DNA from: Paulinella micropora
Taxonomy: Eukaryota; Cercozoa; Imbricatea; Euglyphida
Assembly: GCA_009731375.1 (NCBI GenBank)
Contig: BJOX01000048.1
Location: 1,008,247 to 1,072,246 of the forward strand
Direction of reading: 5' to 3'
DNA: 64,000 bases
Made by a program: the position numbers and the translations under genes. The notes beneath the pieces are model-generated. The model saw only the letters and a program-made list of their open reading frames with translations. It was not told where the DNA came from and did not search any database. This document shows, piece after piece, positions 1 through 54,541 of the stretch; position 1 is the stretch's first letter; every line of letters begins with the position of its first letter.

Positions 1-38
<38 letters not shown>

Positions 39-144
39 CAACTAAGTTCGCCGAACTGTCATGGGTATTGCGTTTTAGAATAAAAACATAATCTGAGCAA
101 GCAAGACATAATAAGACTTGCCAGCATGCGTAGCCCCTCGGGAT

Positions 145-149
145 AGATC

Positions 150-225
<76 letters not shown>

Positions 226-400
226 CTTATCATATCTTATCATATCTTATCTTATCTTATCTTATCTTATCTTACTCTTATCTTATCTTATCTTATCTGA
301 TCTTATCTGATCTTATCTATCGGATCTGATCTTATCTGATCTGATCTGATCTGATCTGGACTGATCTGATCTGATCTTATCATACCTTATAATGTCTGGT
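145..400. repeat. (GATA)n then CTTAT/CTGAT pentamer tract
   Basis: Clean GATA repeats run to about 225 and pass into TCTTA and then TCTGA pentamers. Bases 1-37 are poly-A. No gene is seen in this stretch. Confidence 0.95.
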
Positions 401-414
401 CTGGTCTTGCTTTG

Positions 415-790
415 TCATTTGGCCGCAATGCCACGGGCATTGCGTTTCAGAGTGGAAACTAGCTATGTGTCCGAAATTCCACGAGTATTGCGTTTCAGAA
501 TGAAACAAGTAATTTGAGAGAAATGCCACGGGAATTGTGTTTCAGAATGAGAACAAGCGATTTCGACGAAATGCCACGGATATTCCGTTTCAGAATAAAA
601 ACAAGTGATTTGGCGGAAGTTCCACGGATATTGCGTCTCAGAATTAAAACCAGTCATTTCGCCGAATGCCACGGCAATTTGCGTCAGAATGAAAACAAGT
701 TATTGGCCGAAACGCCACGGATATTGCGTTTCAGATTGAAAACAAGCATTTCTCCGAAAGTCCACGGGAATTGCGTTTCAGAATGTTTTC
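415..790. repeat. ~47-bp minisatellite, about eight units
   Basis: The core CCACGG.ATTGCGTTTCAGAAT recurs every 46-48 bases with 10-20% divergence. A further stray unit lies at 57-100. Open frames across it are by-products of the period. Confidence 0.85.
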
Positions 791-889
791 ATTTTTGGGA
801 TGCAATACCCGTTGGGATTTGGGGAAAAGTAGTTTGATCCCTTGGTTGATTGCTTGATTCATTGATTGATGGAAAGGATCCTCATGTTT

Positions 890-1666
890 TATATGTATGT
901 TTATGGTGATGTGTACAAAAATAATATGCGTGTATAAACGCATGTATGTGCGTTTGTTTTACAACCACTTAAATTCATTGCATGTACGTCTGTATGTATT
1001 ATTTATGCATGCATGTATGCATGCATTTATGTATGTATGCATGTATGTATGTGTGTATTTATGTATGTATGTATGTATGTATGTACTGTATGTAATGTGC
1101 GAATATATGTATTGATGGTCGTATTCATGCATGCCTGTATGTATGTATGTATGTATGTGAAATCATGCCTGTATGTATGTATGTGTGTATGTATGTATGT
1201 ATGTATGGATATGCATAGGTACATTAAGTGTAGGTAAGTATGTAAGTAGGTAAGTATATACGTATCCATGCGTGTATGTCATGCAGTGTGTAAGTTTGTA
1301 TATATCTTTGCATGTATGCATGAATGTGTATATGTATGCACGTATACATGTTTGTGTGAATGTATCTTTAGCCTTGCATTCTGTACATCTGAATGTCTGC
1401 ATGTATGATATACATTTTATGTCTGTAACTGTATATCTGCATATGTATTTGTAAGTATACTTGTATGTATGTTATGTGTATGTATGTAGGCCTGGTGAGC
1501 GGTGATTACGAGCATGAGGTACATGCAAAATGCATGCATACATACATACATACGAATGCACAAATATACTACATTTCTAGATATTCTGTGTACATGATGC
1601 AAGTAAAGGTGGAGAAAAATGCCATTAGGCCCGTTGGCTTTTTTGCACCCCCTCCCCCTCCCGTGT

Positions 1667-1722
<56 letters not shown>

Positions 1723-2095
1723 CTTCGTGTGTGTGTGTGCGTGTGTGTGCTACCGGTCAGCAGTCACACAAACACTGCCGCACCCTTAATCGTGTGTCGT
1801 TGCGAATCAACCTTGGCTATTGCTATCCAAGATAGATGGGATTGATGGATCGATTGATTCATTCATTCATTCATTCATTCATTCATTGAGTGAGTGAGTG
1901 AGTGAGTGAGCGAGTGATTCATTCATTCATTCATTCATTCATTCATTCGTGCATTCATTCATTCATTCATTCATTCATGAATATTGATTGATTGATTGAT
2001 TGATTGAGTGATGGATTGAGTGATTGATTCATTGATTGGTTGAGTGAGTGAGTGAGCAAATGAGTGAGTCAGTGAGTGATTGAGTGATTGAACCG
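890..2095. repeat. TGTA, GT, ATTC, GAGT and GATT simple repeats
   Basis: Interrupted TGTA repeats occupy 890-1500, a (GT)n tract 1669-1740, and ATTC/GAGT/GATT tetramers 1851-2095. No gene is seen here. Confidence 0.9.
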
Positions 2096-2099
2096 CTAG

Positions 2100-2195
2100 A
2101 GAAATTGACAAATGAGACGGAAGGCAGCGACGCTTTCCCGTGTTTGTGATCTCCCGGAAGCTTACCGCAATGTCGCCTTGTTTCTCATGTGTGAG
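2100..2195 (+). repeat. dispersed ~90-bp repeat family E (first of several copies)
   Basis: The consensus 'agacGG.AGGC.AAGGCAGCGAA ... CCCGGAA.CTTACC' recurs at 2110-2190, 4990-5080, 5108-5195, 7975-8060, 33873-33955 and 33957-34030. It is moderately diverged, with no terminal repeats and no ORF. Nature unknown. Confidence 0.65.
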
Positions 2196-2219
2196 GGCTG
2201 TCTCCACGGGATGTGGCAG

Positions 2220-47848
<45,629 letters not shown>

Positions 47849-47895
47849 GTTTGCAAAGGACTTAGGAGAAGTGCACACAGCTCTCTTTCTCGCCC

Positions 47896-48339
47896 NNNNN
47901 NNNNNNNNNNNNNNNNNNNNNNNNNNNNNNNNNNNNNNNNNNNNNNNNNNNNNNNNNNNNNNNNNNNNNNNNNNNNNNNNNNNNNNNNNNNNNNNNNNNN
48001 NNNNNNNNNNNNNNNNNNNNNNNNNNNNNNNNNNNNNNNNNNNNNNNNNNNNNNNNNNNNNNNNNNNNNNNNNNNNNNNNNNNNNNNNNNNNNNNNNNNN
48101 NNNNNNNNNNNNNNNNNNNNNNNNNNNNNNNNNNNNNNNNNNNNNNNNNNNNNNNNNNNNNNNNNNNNNNNNNNNNNNNNNNNNNNNNNNNNNNNNNNNN
48201 NNNNNNNNNNNNNNNNNNNNNNNNNNNNNNNNNNNNNNNNNNNNNNGAGAGAGAGGGAGAGAGAGAGAGAAAGAGAGAGAGAGATACATACATATAATAT
48301 ATATTATATATTATATATATATATATTATATACATATAA

Positions 48340-48373
<34 letters not shown>

Positions 48374-48393
48374 TTTTATATATATATCTCATT
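47896..48393. other. 351-N gap and GA/TA flank at the host-virus boundary
   Basis: N 47896-48246, then GA repeats, TA repeats and CA repeats up to 48390. Sequence style changes from host microsatellite to AT-rich coding sequence here. Confidence 0.9.
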
Positions 48394-48791
48394 ATTTATC
48401 AATAATAGACAGGTCTATATGGTATATCATAAAATGAGCCTCAGAAACATATAAAACATTCACGGGACAACAGAAAACGCACACAGGAAAACATAAAACA
48501 CACATTTGTTTTTACAAAAATACGACAAACAAAGCACACCAAGAGAGATTTAGACAAAATAACAACAAAATCATATTTTTATTCTAAATATTATATTAAA
48601 CTTCGTTCATATGATTTTGTTGTTATTTTGTCTAAATCTCTCTTGGTGTGCTTTGTTTGTCGTATTTTTGTAAAAACAAATGTGTGTTTTATGTTTTCCT
48701 GTGTGTGTTTTCTGTTTTCCCGTGTATGTTTTACATGTTCCTGAGGCTTATTTTATGATATACCATATAGACCTGTCTATTATTGATAAAT
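48394..48791. repeat. imperfect palindrome, 183-bp arms, 32-nt centre
   Basis: 48394-48576 is the inverted copy of 48609-48791, with about seven mismatches. The outer end is TTTATCAATAATAGACAGG. It lies at the left edge of the viral block and next to the recombinase gene. It could be an element terminus, a resolution site or a foldback. The mismatches argue against a simple assembly foldback. Confidence 0.85.
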
Positions 48792-50575
48792 GATCATAAA
48801 AAACATAAGGAATAAAAAGAAAAGGTTAATAATTAAATATTTTTTTCATATTGAGAAAAAATATGGACTGGTTTTATATACAACTTGCGGGCACGGGACA
48901 CGAACGAAGCAACAACAAAGCAGAATGTGGAACGAAAACGACAGAAAATGTATCAAGCAACTGAACATAGCAGACACAGAGAAAAAAATATATAATGTGG
49001 TGTCTGAATTTTTCACGAGTGATGCGAAGCCGTCAAAGGCTTTTCATAACGCTATTTTGTTATTATTTAGTAAAACAACAACAGACGATGAAGCACTGAA
49101 AGCGATGCAAGTTATTTATTCAAAGTGTGCTATTATTTATCCGAATACAACTTCAAGGAGACAAAGATTAAGCGAAGTAAGAACAAAAGCAATAAAACCA
49201 AATCAAAGCAAGAAGGTTTATGAAACGAGTAATTGGACAAATATTTCAATATCAATGAAGACGAACGAATAAAAATAGCTGAGGGGTATAAAAAAGATGT
49301 CAAACAGAAAAAGGAGCAAAAAATTTCAGATTGTGCGGGAGGTAATGGGGAAAATGAACGAAATGATTTTAAGCAATGACCCTTATTTAAAGTTATTGGC
49401 TTTAATGTTAGCAATAGGGGCACGACCTGTTGAAATTTTTAGTAAAAATACCGTTATGAATTAATACCTGATAATCCTTCGTGGCTGAGAGTGGATATTG
49501 CTGTTGACATTCAAGACAACAAAAAAAATTAGTTTTGAGTTTTTGTGTCAGATTTTCATTTTTGTGACAGTTTTTCATTTTTGTGACAAAAATTCAAATT
49601 TTCAAATTTAACGGTAACATTTCGCGAAAATTTACGATATTTTGCGGACGAATATAGCCGTTAATTTGAAAAATTCAAATTTTCACCCAAAATCAAAATT
49701 CCAACCAAAACTGAAATTCCAACCAAAACAGAAAAATCAATTTTTTTTGCCAGTTGTCTTGAATGTCAACAGCAATAATTTAGCAAAAAAGAGAGAGGGA
49801 CAAAAAAAGAACTGGACTGAGAGACCTGTTGTTTTATTCACTCCTGAATTCGTAATTGAGAAAGTGGAAGCAATCAGATAAGAAACCACTTCAAGAAAAA
49901 GAAAGCAATAATAATCAACGAGGACGTGCAACTCGCGAAAGACAAAAACAACGAATCGAACAAACGAATTATAAAGGTTTTCCCGTGGCTGGCAGATTAC
50001 ACACAGAGAAGCAGTATGTTAAGAAAATTATACTCGAGCCTTTCATATACAAATTTTGCTAACCCGAAAACAAGAAATTTCAACTCGTGGGTTTGTAATG
50101 TGTTGGGACACGGCGATCTATTAAACGAGTTTTTCTTATGGTTGGGTGAATGTGGCAGACCCCGAGGAAATTAAGGCAGAAGGAATAAAAACAGAGTTGG
50201 AAGAACTACGAAGGAAATTAGACTTATATTTGAATATCGAAGGGGCCGAAAGTGAAAGCGAAAACGAGGACGACGACGGCAAATATAAACCCTTGGAGAA
50301 AAAAAGCAAGCAGTGAAGATAAGTTTGATTTATTAAATACAATTTGGAATGACTACGGGAGAAAAATAACGAATACAGAATTAAGGAAGTTTAGCGGGGT
50401 TGGGGCTGTAATTGTGAATGATTTTGTTAAGCAAAAGAAAACCGAAGCAAAACAACCCGAAGCAAAGCAACCCGAAGCAAAGCAAACTGAAGCAAAGCAA
50501 CCCGAAGCAAAGCAAACTGAAGCAAAGCAGACAGAGGCAACCACGACGGAGAAAAGAAATCCTGTTATAAGTTAG
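48790..50575 (+). pseudogene. tyrosine recombinase, telomere-resolvase-like, frameshifted and MITE-interrupted
   Basis: Cuts and rejoins DNA through a catalytic tyrosine. The start is either 48790 or, more likely, 48925. The core is spread over several frames. Catalytic residues can be followed in order: R in LAIGARPVEIF (about 49411-49443), K in DNLAKKREGQ (about 49778-49807), R in SSMLRKLYSSLSY (about 50011-50049), H in VLGHGDLL (about 50099-50122) and Y in TSFSYGWV (about 50125-50148). The S..LRKLY...SY and LGH.D..TSFSY strings are what I know from telomere resolvases (protelomerases) of linear phage and plasmid replicons. At least four one-base shifts and a 278-bp MITE break the frame. 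The C-terminus has a helix-turn-helix-like stretch (NTELRKFSGVGAVIVNDFV) and about six TEAKQ/PEAKQ repeats. A generic tyrosine integrase is the alternative. Confidence 0.7.
49498..49775. mobile_element. 278-bp MITE with 23-bp perfect terminal inverted repeats and TA target duplication
   Basis: Ends TTGCTGTTGACATTC... (49498-49520) and its exact inverse (49753-49775) are flanked by TA on both sides (49496-49497, 49776-49777). The inside is non-coding, AT-rich and itself partly self-complementary. Removing the element plus one TA brings the recombinase frame back (V-D-N-L-A-K-K). TA duplication points to a Tc1/mariner-type mobiliser. Confidence 0.85.
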
Positions 50576-50954
50576 TTGATAATAACGGGGTAAGCCAACC
50601 AATAAGACGAAGCACACTGCTTAAAAAAAAAGAAAGACATTGTATAAAATCTCTTTGAATAATGGGGGTTTTTTTTTCTATTATTTGTTTCTGTTTTCTT
50701 TCTGTTTCTTTTTCTGATTAAAAACTTTTGAGAAATTTAATTAAATTTTTTGGTGTGTTGAAAAACACATAAATATTTTAGTGTGTTGAAAAACACACAT
50801 TAGACGGCGGACGAAGACGCGGAAACTTCCATCGGCGAGGGTAGGGGATTGCTGGGGGGAATTGCTTAGACAACTCTGGTTAAAGCATCGTCAAATAATA
50901 CACCACTCGTAATAAGTTGATAAACTTGTCTATATTGTTGTTCGCCAAATCTTG
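50576..50954. other. AT-rich intergenic stretch with two short hairpin repeats
   Basis: No gene is seen. Two copies of GTGTGTTGAAAAACACA (about 50753-50769 and 50782-50800) can each form a small stem-loop between the recombinase 3' end and the convergent coiled-coil gene. Confidence 0.5.
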
Positions 50955-51431
50955 CTATTTTTCGGTGTCCGCCTTTTTGGTCTCCGTTGTTATTTGCTCT
51001 TGTTTGAGTTCCAAAGTCCTGACGAAATCAATGTCTTCTGTAATTTCTTTTGCTTCTCGTAATTTCTGCCGTAGTGCTTTAACCTCTTGTTCTTTTTTCG
51101 TTCTCGCTTTGGTCAAAGAAATAATTCGGTGGGACAAGGCTTTAATTTCCCCCTCGGTCTTGTCAAGTGAAGCCCGTATTTCATCCACATTATTGCTTAA
51201 TTTTTTCCGCCGTGTAATTCGCCTTTCTACATCGGCATCTGTCTCGGGGGCACTTCTTGAGACAATACTGCGGGTTTCGCTCATAGTGCGTGTTTTAGTC
51301 TTCTTTTTGCTTTTTGCTTTGGACAAAAGGACGACGGAAGCACCTTTGACAAAAATTGGTGGCGCGGGTTTCGGCCAAAATTGGTGTATCGGTAAAAGTG
51401 CTAACGAAAAAAAATAGTTGCTAGGGCTCAC
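50955..51431 (-). CDS. coiled-coil protein of unknown function
   Basis: A 158-codon frame. The first methionine (51431) gives a hydrophobic, low-complexity lead, so the internal start at 51284 (MSETRSIVSRS, about 109 codons) is more likely. From there the protein is charged and helical, with heptad-like spacing (NNVDEIRASLDKTEGEIKAL, then KEQEVKALRQKLREAKEIT). No family is recognised. It converges on the recombinase gene and may be a small structural or regulatory protein of the element. Confidence 0.5.
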   Translation of the reverse strand: MSPSNYFFSLALLPIHQFWPKPAPPIFVKGASVVLLSKAKSKKKTKTRTMSETRSIVSRSAPETDADVERRITRRKKLSNNVDEIRASLDKTEGEIKALSHRIISLTKARTKKEQEVKALRQKLREAKEITEDIDFVRTLELKQEQITTETKKADTEK

Positions 51432-51451
51432 GAAAAAAAGTGGTCTGTGGG

Positions 51452-51720
51452 TTATGAAGGCTGTGGCGGTGTGAGTTCGTTGTTAATTTGTCGTTTTTTC
51501 TGTTGTCGTCGTTCTCGCTGTCTTTGGTTAACTCTATCTTCATTGGCTTCATAAAATTGCTTTCGTTGTTGTTGTATTGCTTCTTTATTGTCCTCGCGAT
51601 ATTCCTTTATTTTATCTTTATTATCTTCATAATATCCTTTCATTCGTTGCTGTAATCTTTCTTTATTATCTTCATAATGTTGCTTTCTTTGTTGCTGGAT
51701 TGCTTCTTTATCATCAGGCC
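51452..51720 (-). pseudogene. 3' fragment of a GIY-YIG nuclease gene
   Basis: On the minus strand this frame reads DDKEAIQQQRKQHYEDNKER and continues LQQRMKGYYEDNKDK, the same tail as the GIY-YIG gene at 58545-59059, then a further YREDNKEAIQQQRKQ unit and a basic end to a stop at 51452. The nuclease domain is missing. Homology stops where the large palindrome begins, so a rearrangement cut the gene here. This copy shows the tail was built from a ~20-residue E-D-N-K repeat. Confidence 0.75.
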
Positions 51721-51724
51721 ATTA

Positions 51725-52232
51725 TACACAATAACAAATTCAGAAAGTGGTAAGCCGATAATATATACGATTTCCAAGTCTCACTATGACGGACTACATA
51801 GAACGATAAATGAACAAGCAAAACAGAATATGAAAAAGAAAATTTCTGTTAATGAATTGGAAAAAACGAAAAAAAGAACTTAAACAATTAAGGGGGAAAT
51901 TAAAACAAGCCACGACGACTATAAAGCAACTTCAAGAAAATAACCGCCAATGGAAATCAAAATATAAAACATTATTACACCAGAAAGAAAGGAAACCGAA
52001 GAAAGAAGAACCACACTTCAACATAGTTGAAGATGCGACCTTTGGTCAGCAAAGCGAACCAGAAGAAGAACAAGACGAAGAAGAACAAGAGGACAACGAA
52101 GGCCAACCAGAAAAAGAACTAGAAGGAAAAACACGAGAAAAAAAGTTTGTAGTAGGAGAACCAACTCCAAACATAGAAGAAAACGAACCCGGACTATATA
52201 ATTATTCGTTGTGGTATTCTTTAAACGAATAA
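51725..52232 (+). pseudogene. acidic coiled-coil protein, left-arm copy, one-base frameshift
   Basis: An upstream frame (GKPIIYTISKSHYDGLH...ISVNELEKTKK) ends at 51883 and a downstream one starts at 51852 (MNWKKRKKELKQLRGKLKQ). Dropping one A from the A7 run at about 51869-51876 fuses them. The downstream part is a coiled coil (KLKQATTTIKQLQENNRQWK), then a Glu-rich stretch (QQSEPEEEQDEEEQEDNEG), ending PGLYNYSLWYSLNE. No family is recognised. Programmed +1 shifting is possible, as both arms keep it, but arms are recent copies of each other. Confidence 0.55.
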
Positions 52233-52373
52233 GAAGACAACACACACACGACAAACTCCATAATCGGATCGGTATCCATACTATATATAATATTTTTTTT
52301 CTTTAACTTTGGAATATATTATTGACTTCAAGGTAGTTGAAGATGCGACCTTCGGTCAGCAAGGCGGGCTTAT

Positions 52374-52598
52374 TTAACTATTAAATAAAAATTCTTTGAT
52401 TTCCTTTATATGTGCTTTAATTTCGTCATGGTTATTTATAACCCACCAAGCCCCGCTTTTATGTGCTTCTTCTAAATGACTATATAGCAAATCCAAGGCG
52501 GGCGAAGCAAGGGCGGGCGGGTTGTCTCCTTCGTATAATTCTTTAACCGCTTCATATAAATAATATATTTCTCCAATTAAGAGCCTACGAAAAGCCAC
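52374..52598 (-). CDS. small conserved-looking protein, 74 codons, palindrome arm
   Basis: It starts just inside the palindrome centre: MAFRRLLIGEIYYLYEAVKE, with SGAWWVINNHDEIKAHIKE near the end. Helical and acidic, no family recognised. The mirror copy on the plus strand (about 52670-52880) has a one-base change that breaks its frame, so only this copy is open. The start codon lies in the unique spacer, which suggests the left arm is the ancestral place for this gene. Confidence 0.45.
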   Translation of the reverse strand: MAFRRLLIGEIYYLYEAVKELYEGDNPPALASPALDLLYSHLEEAHKSGAWWVINNHDEIKAHIKEIKEFLFNS

Positions 52599-53021
52599 CC
52601 AAACGGGACGAGTTTTAGCAATAGCGGGCGGGGTTCTCTTTGTGTCAATGAAGGTTAAATTTTAAAAGTAGGCTCTTAATTGGAGAAATATATTATTATA
52701 TGAAGCGGTTAAAGAACATATGAAGGAGACAACCCGCCCGCCCTTGCTTCGCCCGCCTTGGATTTGCTATATAGTCATTTAGAAGAAGCACATAAAAGCG
52801 GGGCTTGGTGGGTTATAAATAACCATGACGAAATTAAAGCACATATAAAGGAAATCAAAGAATTTTTATTTAATAGTTAAATAAGCCCGCCTTGCTGACC
52901 GAAGGTCGCATCTTCAACTACCTTGAAGTCAATAATATATTCCAAAGTTAAAGAAAAAAAATATTATATATAGTATGGATACCGATCCGATTATGGAGTT
53001 TGTCGTGTGTGTGTTGTCTTC

Positions 53022-53529
53022 TTATTCGTTTAAAGAATACCACAACGAATAATTATATAGTCCGGGTTCGTTTTCTTCTATGTTTGGAGTTGGTTCTCCT
53101 ACTACAAACTTTTTTTCTCGTGTTTTTCCTTCTAGTTCTTTTTCTGGTTGGCCTTCGTTGTCCTCTTGTTCTTCTTCGTCTTGTTCTTCTTCTGGTTCGC
53201 TTTGCTGACCAAAGGTCGCATCTTCAACTATGTTGAAGTGTGGTTCTTCTTTCTTCGGTTTCCTTTCTTTCTGGTGTAATAATGTTTTATATTTTGATTT
53301 CCATTGGCGGTTATTTTCTTGAAGTTGCTTTATAGTCGTCGTGGCTTGTTTTAATTTCCCCCTTAATTGTTTAAGTTCTTTTTTTCGTTTTTTCCAATTC
53401 ATTAACAGAAATTTTCTTTTTCATATTCTGTTTTGCTTGTTCATTTATCGTTCTATGTAGTCCGTCATAGTGAGACTTGGAAATCGTATATATTATCGGC
53501 TTACCACTTTCTGAATTTGTTATTGTGTA
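53022..53529 (-). pseudogene. acidic coiled-coil protein, right-arm copy
   Basis: Mirror image of the left-arm gene, the same 126-codon main frame (53402-53022) and the same one-base break. In this arm the upstream frame runs on past the arm edge toward the CxxC protein at 53501-53926 (ILQGEGNSGPLYTITNSES when read across), so the ancestral gene was probably longer and began outside the palindrome. Confidence 0.55.
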
Positions 53530-53926
53530 TAATGGCCCGCTGTTTCCTTCGCCTTGGAGAATTCTTTTCTAACTGGAAGCAACCAAGCCGTTTTTTACTT
53601 CGTCCGCTAAAATTGACAAACATTTTTGTGATTGATATCATTCCGTTTAATTTTTCCTTAAGTATCGGTTTCGTGTCCGCTGGCTTTGGTTCTGATTTTT
53701 CCACGTATTCAATAGCATTCTTATAAGCATCGTCCCCGTGTTGTCCATTAATACACGACGGACAAAGGTTATATGTCCCGTTGTTGCTATTATAACGAAG
53801 GCCTTTCTTTAGTTTTTCCTTCGTATAGATTTCAAAAAATTCCGGTAAGTTCATTCCTGTTTCGTCGTCTCCGCGACGCTCTTTGAGTTGTGGGTTATAT
53901 TGTTGTAAAAAAGAAGGCTTAACCAT
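53501..53926 (-). CDS. protein with a CPSC motif, 141 codons, 3' end altered by frameshift
   Basis: Reads MVKPSFLQQYNPQLKERRGD, then GTYNLCPSCINGQHGDDAYK and a Lys-rich end. One CxxC pair and a following His could be half a zinc site. The stop at 53501 is 36 bases inside the palindrome arm. A shift near 53600 would join it to the acidic coiled-coil gene. It starts 8 bases from the end of the upstream minus-strand gene, as in a tightly packed viral operon. Function unknown. Confidence 0.45.
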   Translation of the reverse strand: MVKPSFLQQYNPQLKERRGDDETGMNLPEFFEIYTKEKLKKGLRYNSNNGTYNLCPSCINGQHGDDAYKNAIEYVEKSEPKPADTKPILKEKLNGMISITKMFVNFSGRSKKRLGCFQLEKNSPRRRKQRAIIHNNKFRKW

Positions 53927-54396
53927 TAAATTTATACTGGGGAGACCATGAAGGCCCGTGAAGTCTCATGATATAATTTTTAACTTCTTCCATGTTGATT
54001 TCTTTGAAAATTCTGTTTATCGTTTCAAGTTCCTGAAGTGAGAAATTATCAAGTTTTTCATTTAGTGTTGTTTTAATTTGGTTTGTTTTGGCTTTCTTTT
54101 TTTGGATATAATTTGGCTTACCATACCGCCCGCTTTTTCCTGTCAATAACCTGCTCATATGTGGTAGTATGACGATAGTATAATATTTTACCTTCTTTTG
54201 TTTTACGGGGAACATATGCGTGATAATATGAAACTCCGTTTTTTACTTCGGTTTTAAACGGGAGTGGGGCTTCAAGGCCTTTATTAATGATACCATTTGG
54301 GCGACCACGTTTTTTATGCTCGGGGGCGTTATGCTCGGGGGCGGTGCTGTTGGTGGTGCCGTTGGTGGTGCTGTCGGGTTTGTTGTCGTCAGTCAT
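53919..54396 (-). pseudogene. AT-hook-like protein, one frameshift
   Basis: The N-terminal frame (54396-54118) begins MTDDNKPDSTTNGTTNSTAP and has the AT-hook-like core KKRGRPNG. It then reads VKNGVSYYHAYVPRKTKEGK. The C-terminal frame (54215-53919) carries YGKPNYIQKKKAKTNQ and the helix LQELETINRIFKEINMEEVK. They join if one base is changed in the A5 run near 54143. A DNA-binding role is inferred from the hook only. It is divergent from the replication gene. Confidence 0.5.
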
Positions 54397-54541
54397 GTTA
54401 TATTATATTATATATATTTCTATATAAATTAATTATTTAAATCAATATTCAAATTATCATTTAAAATAATTGTTAAAGGTATGTATATCAATTAATTATT
54501 TATTTTTTAATAAAGTATATTCACATAGATATTAAAAAAAG
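54397..54541. promoter_or_regulatory. AT-rich bidirectional promoter region
   Basis: 145 bp between divergent start codons, over 85% A+T by eye, with TATATATA and TATAAATTAATTA strings close to the minus-strand start and TTTTTTAATAAAGTATAT near the plus-strand start. It probably serves both genes; no specific factor site is recognised. Confidence 0.4.

Larger units (their letters stand above)
51717..53537. repeat. large palindrome, ~870-bp arms around a 79-nt centre
   Basis: 51717-52588 is the inverted copy of 52668-53537; the centre is 52589-52667. Differences between arms are few and cluster near the centre (for example AATTATACG against AACATATG). Each arm carries the same pair of genes in mirror image. 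Within each arm a ~40-bp motif (TAGTTGAAGATGCGACCTT.GGTCAGCAA) is present twice. The right arm is in natural continuity with the minus-strand gene at 53501-54396; the left arm meets a broken GIY-YIG gene. Confidence 0.85.

Noticed and set aside
415-790. CRISPR-like array
   Set aside because: Units vary all along their length with no identical repeat/unique spacer pattern; it is a eukaryotic minisatellite.
50353-50617. Minus-strand Cys/Leu/Phe-rich ORFs
   Set aside because: Antisense of the EAKQ repeats at the recombinase C-terminus.
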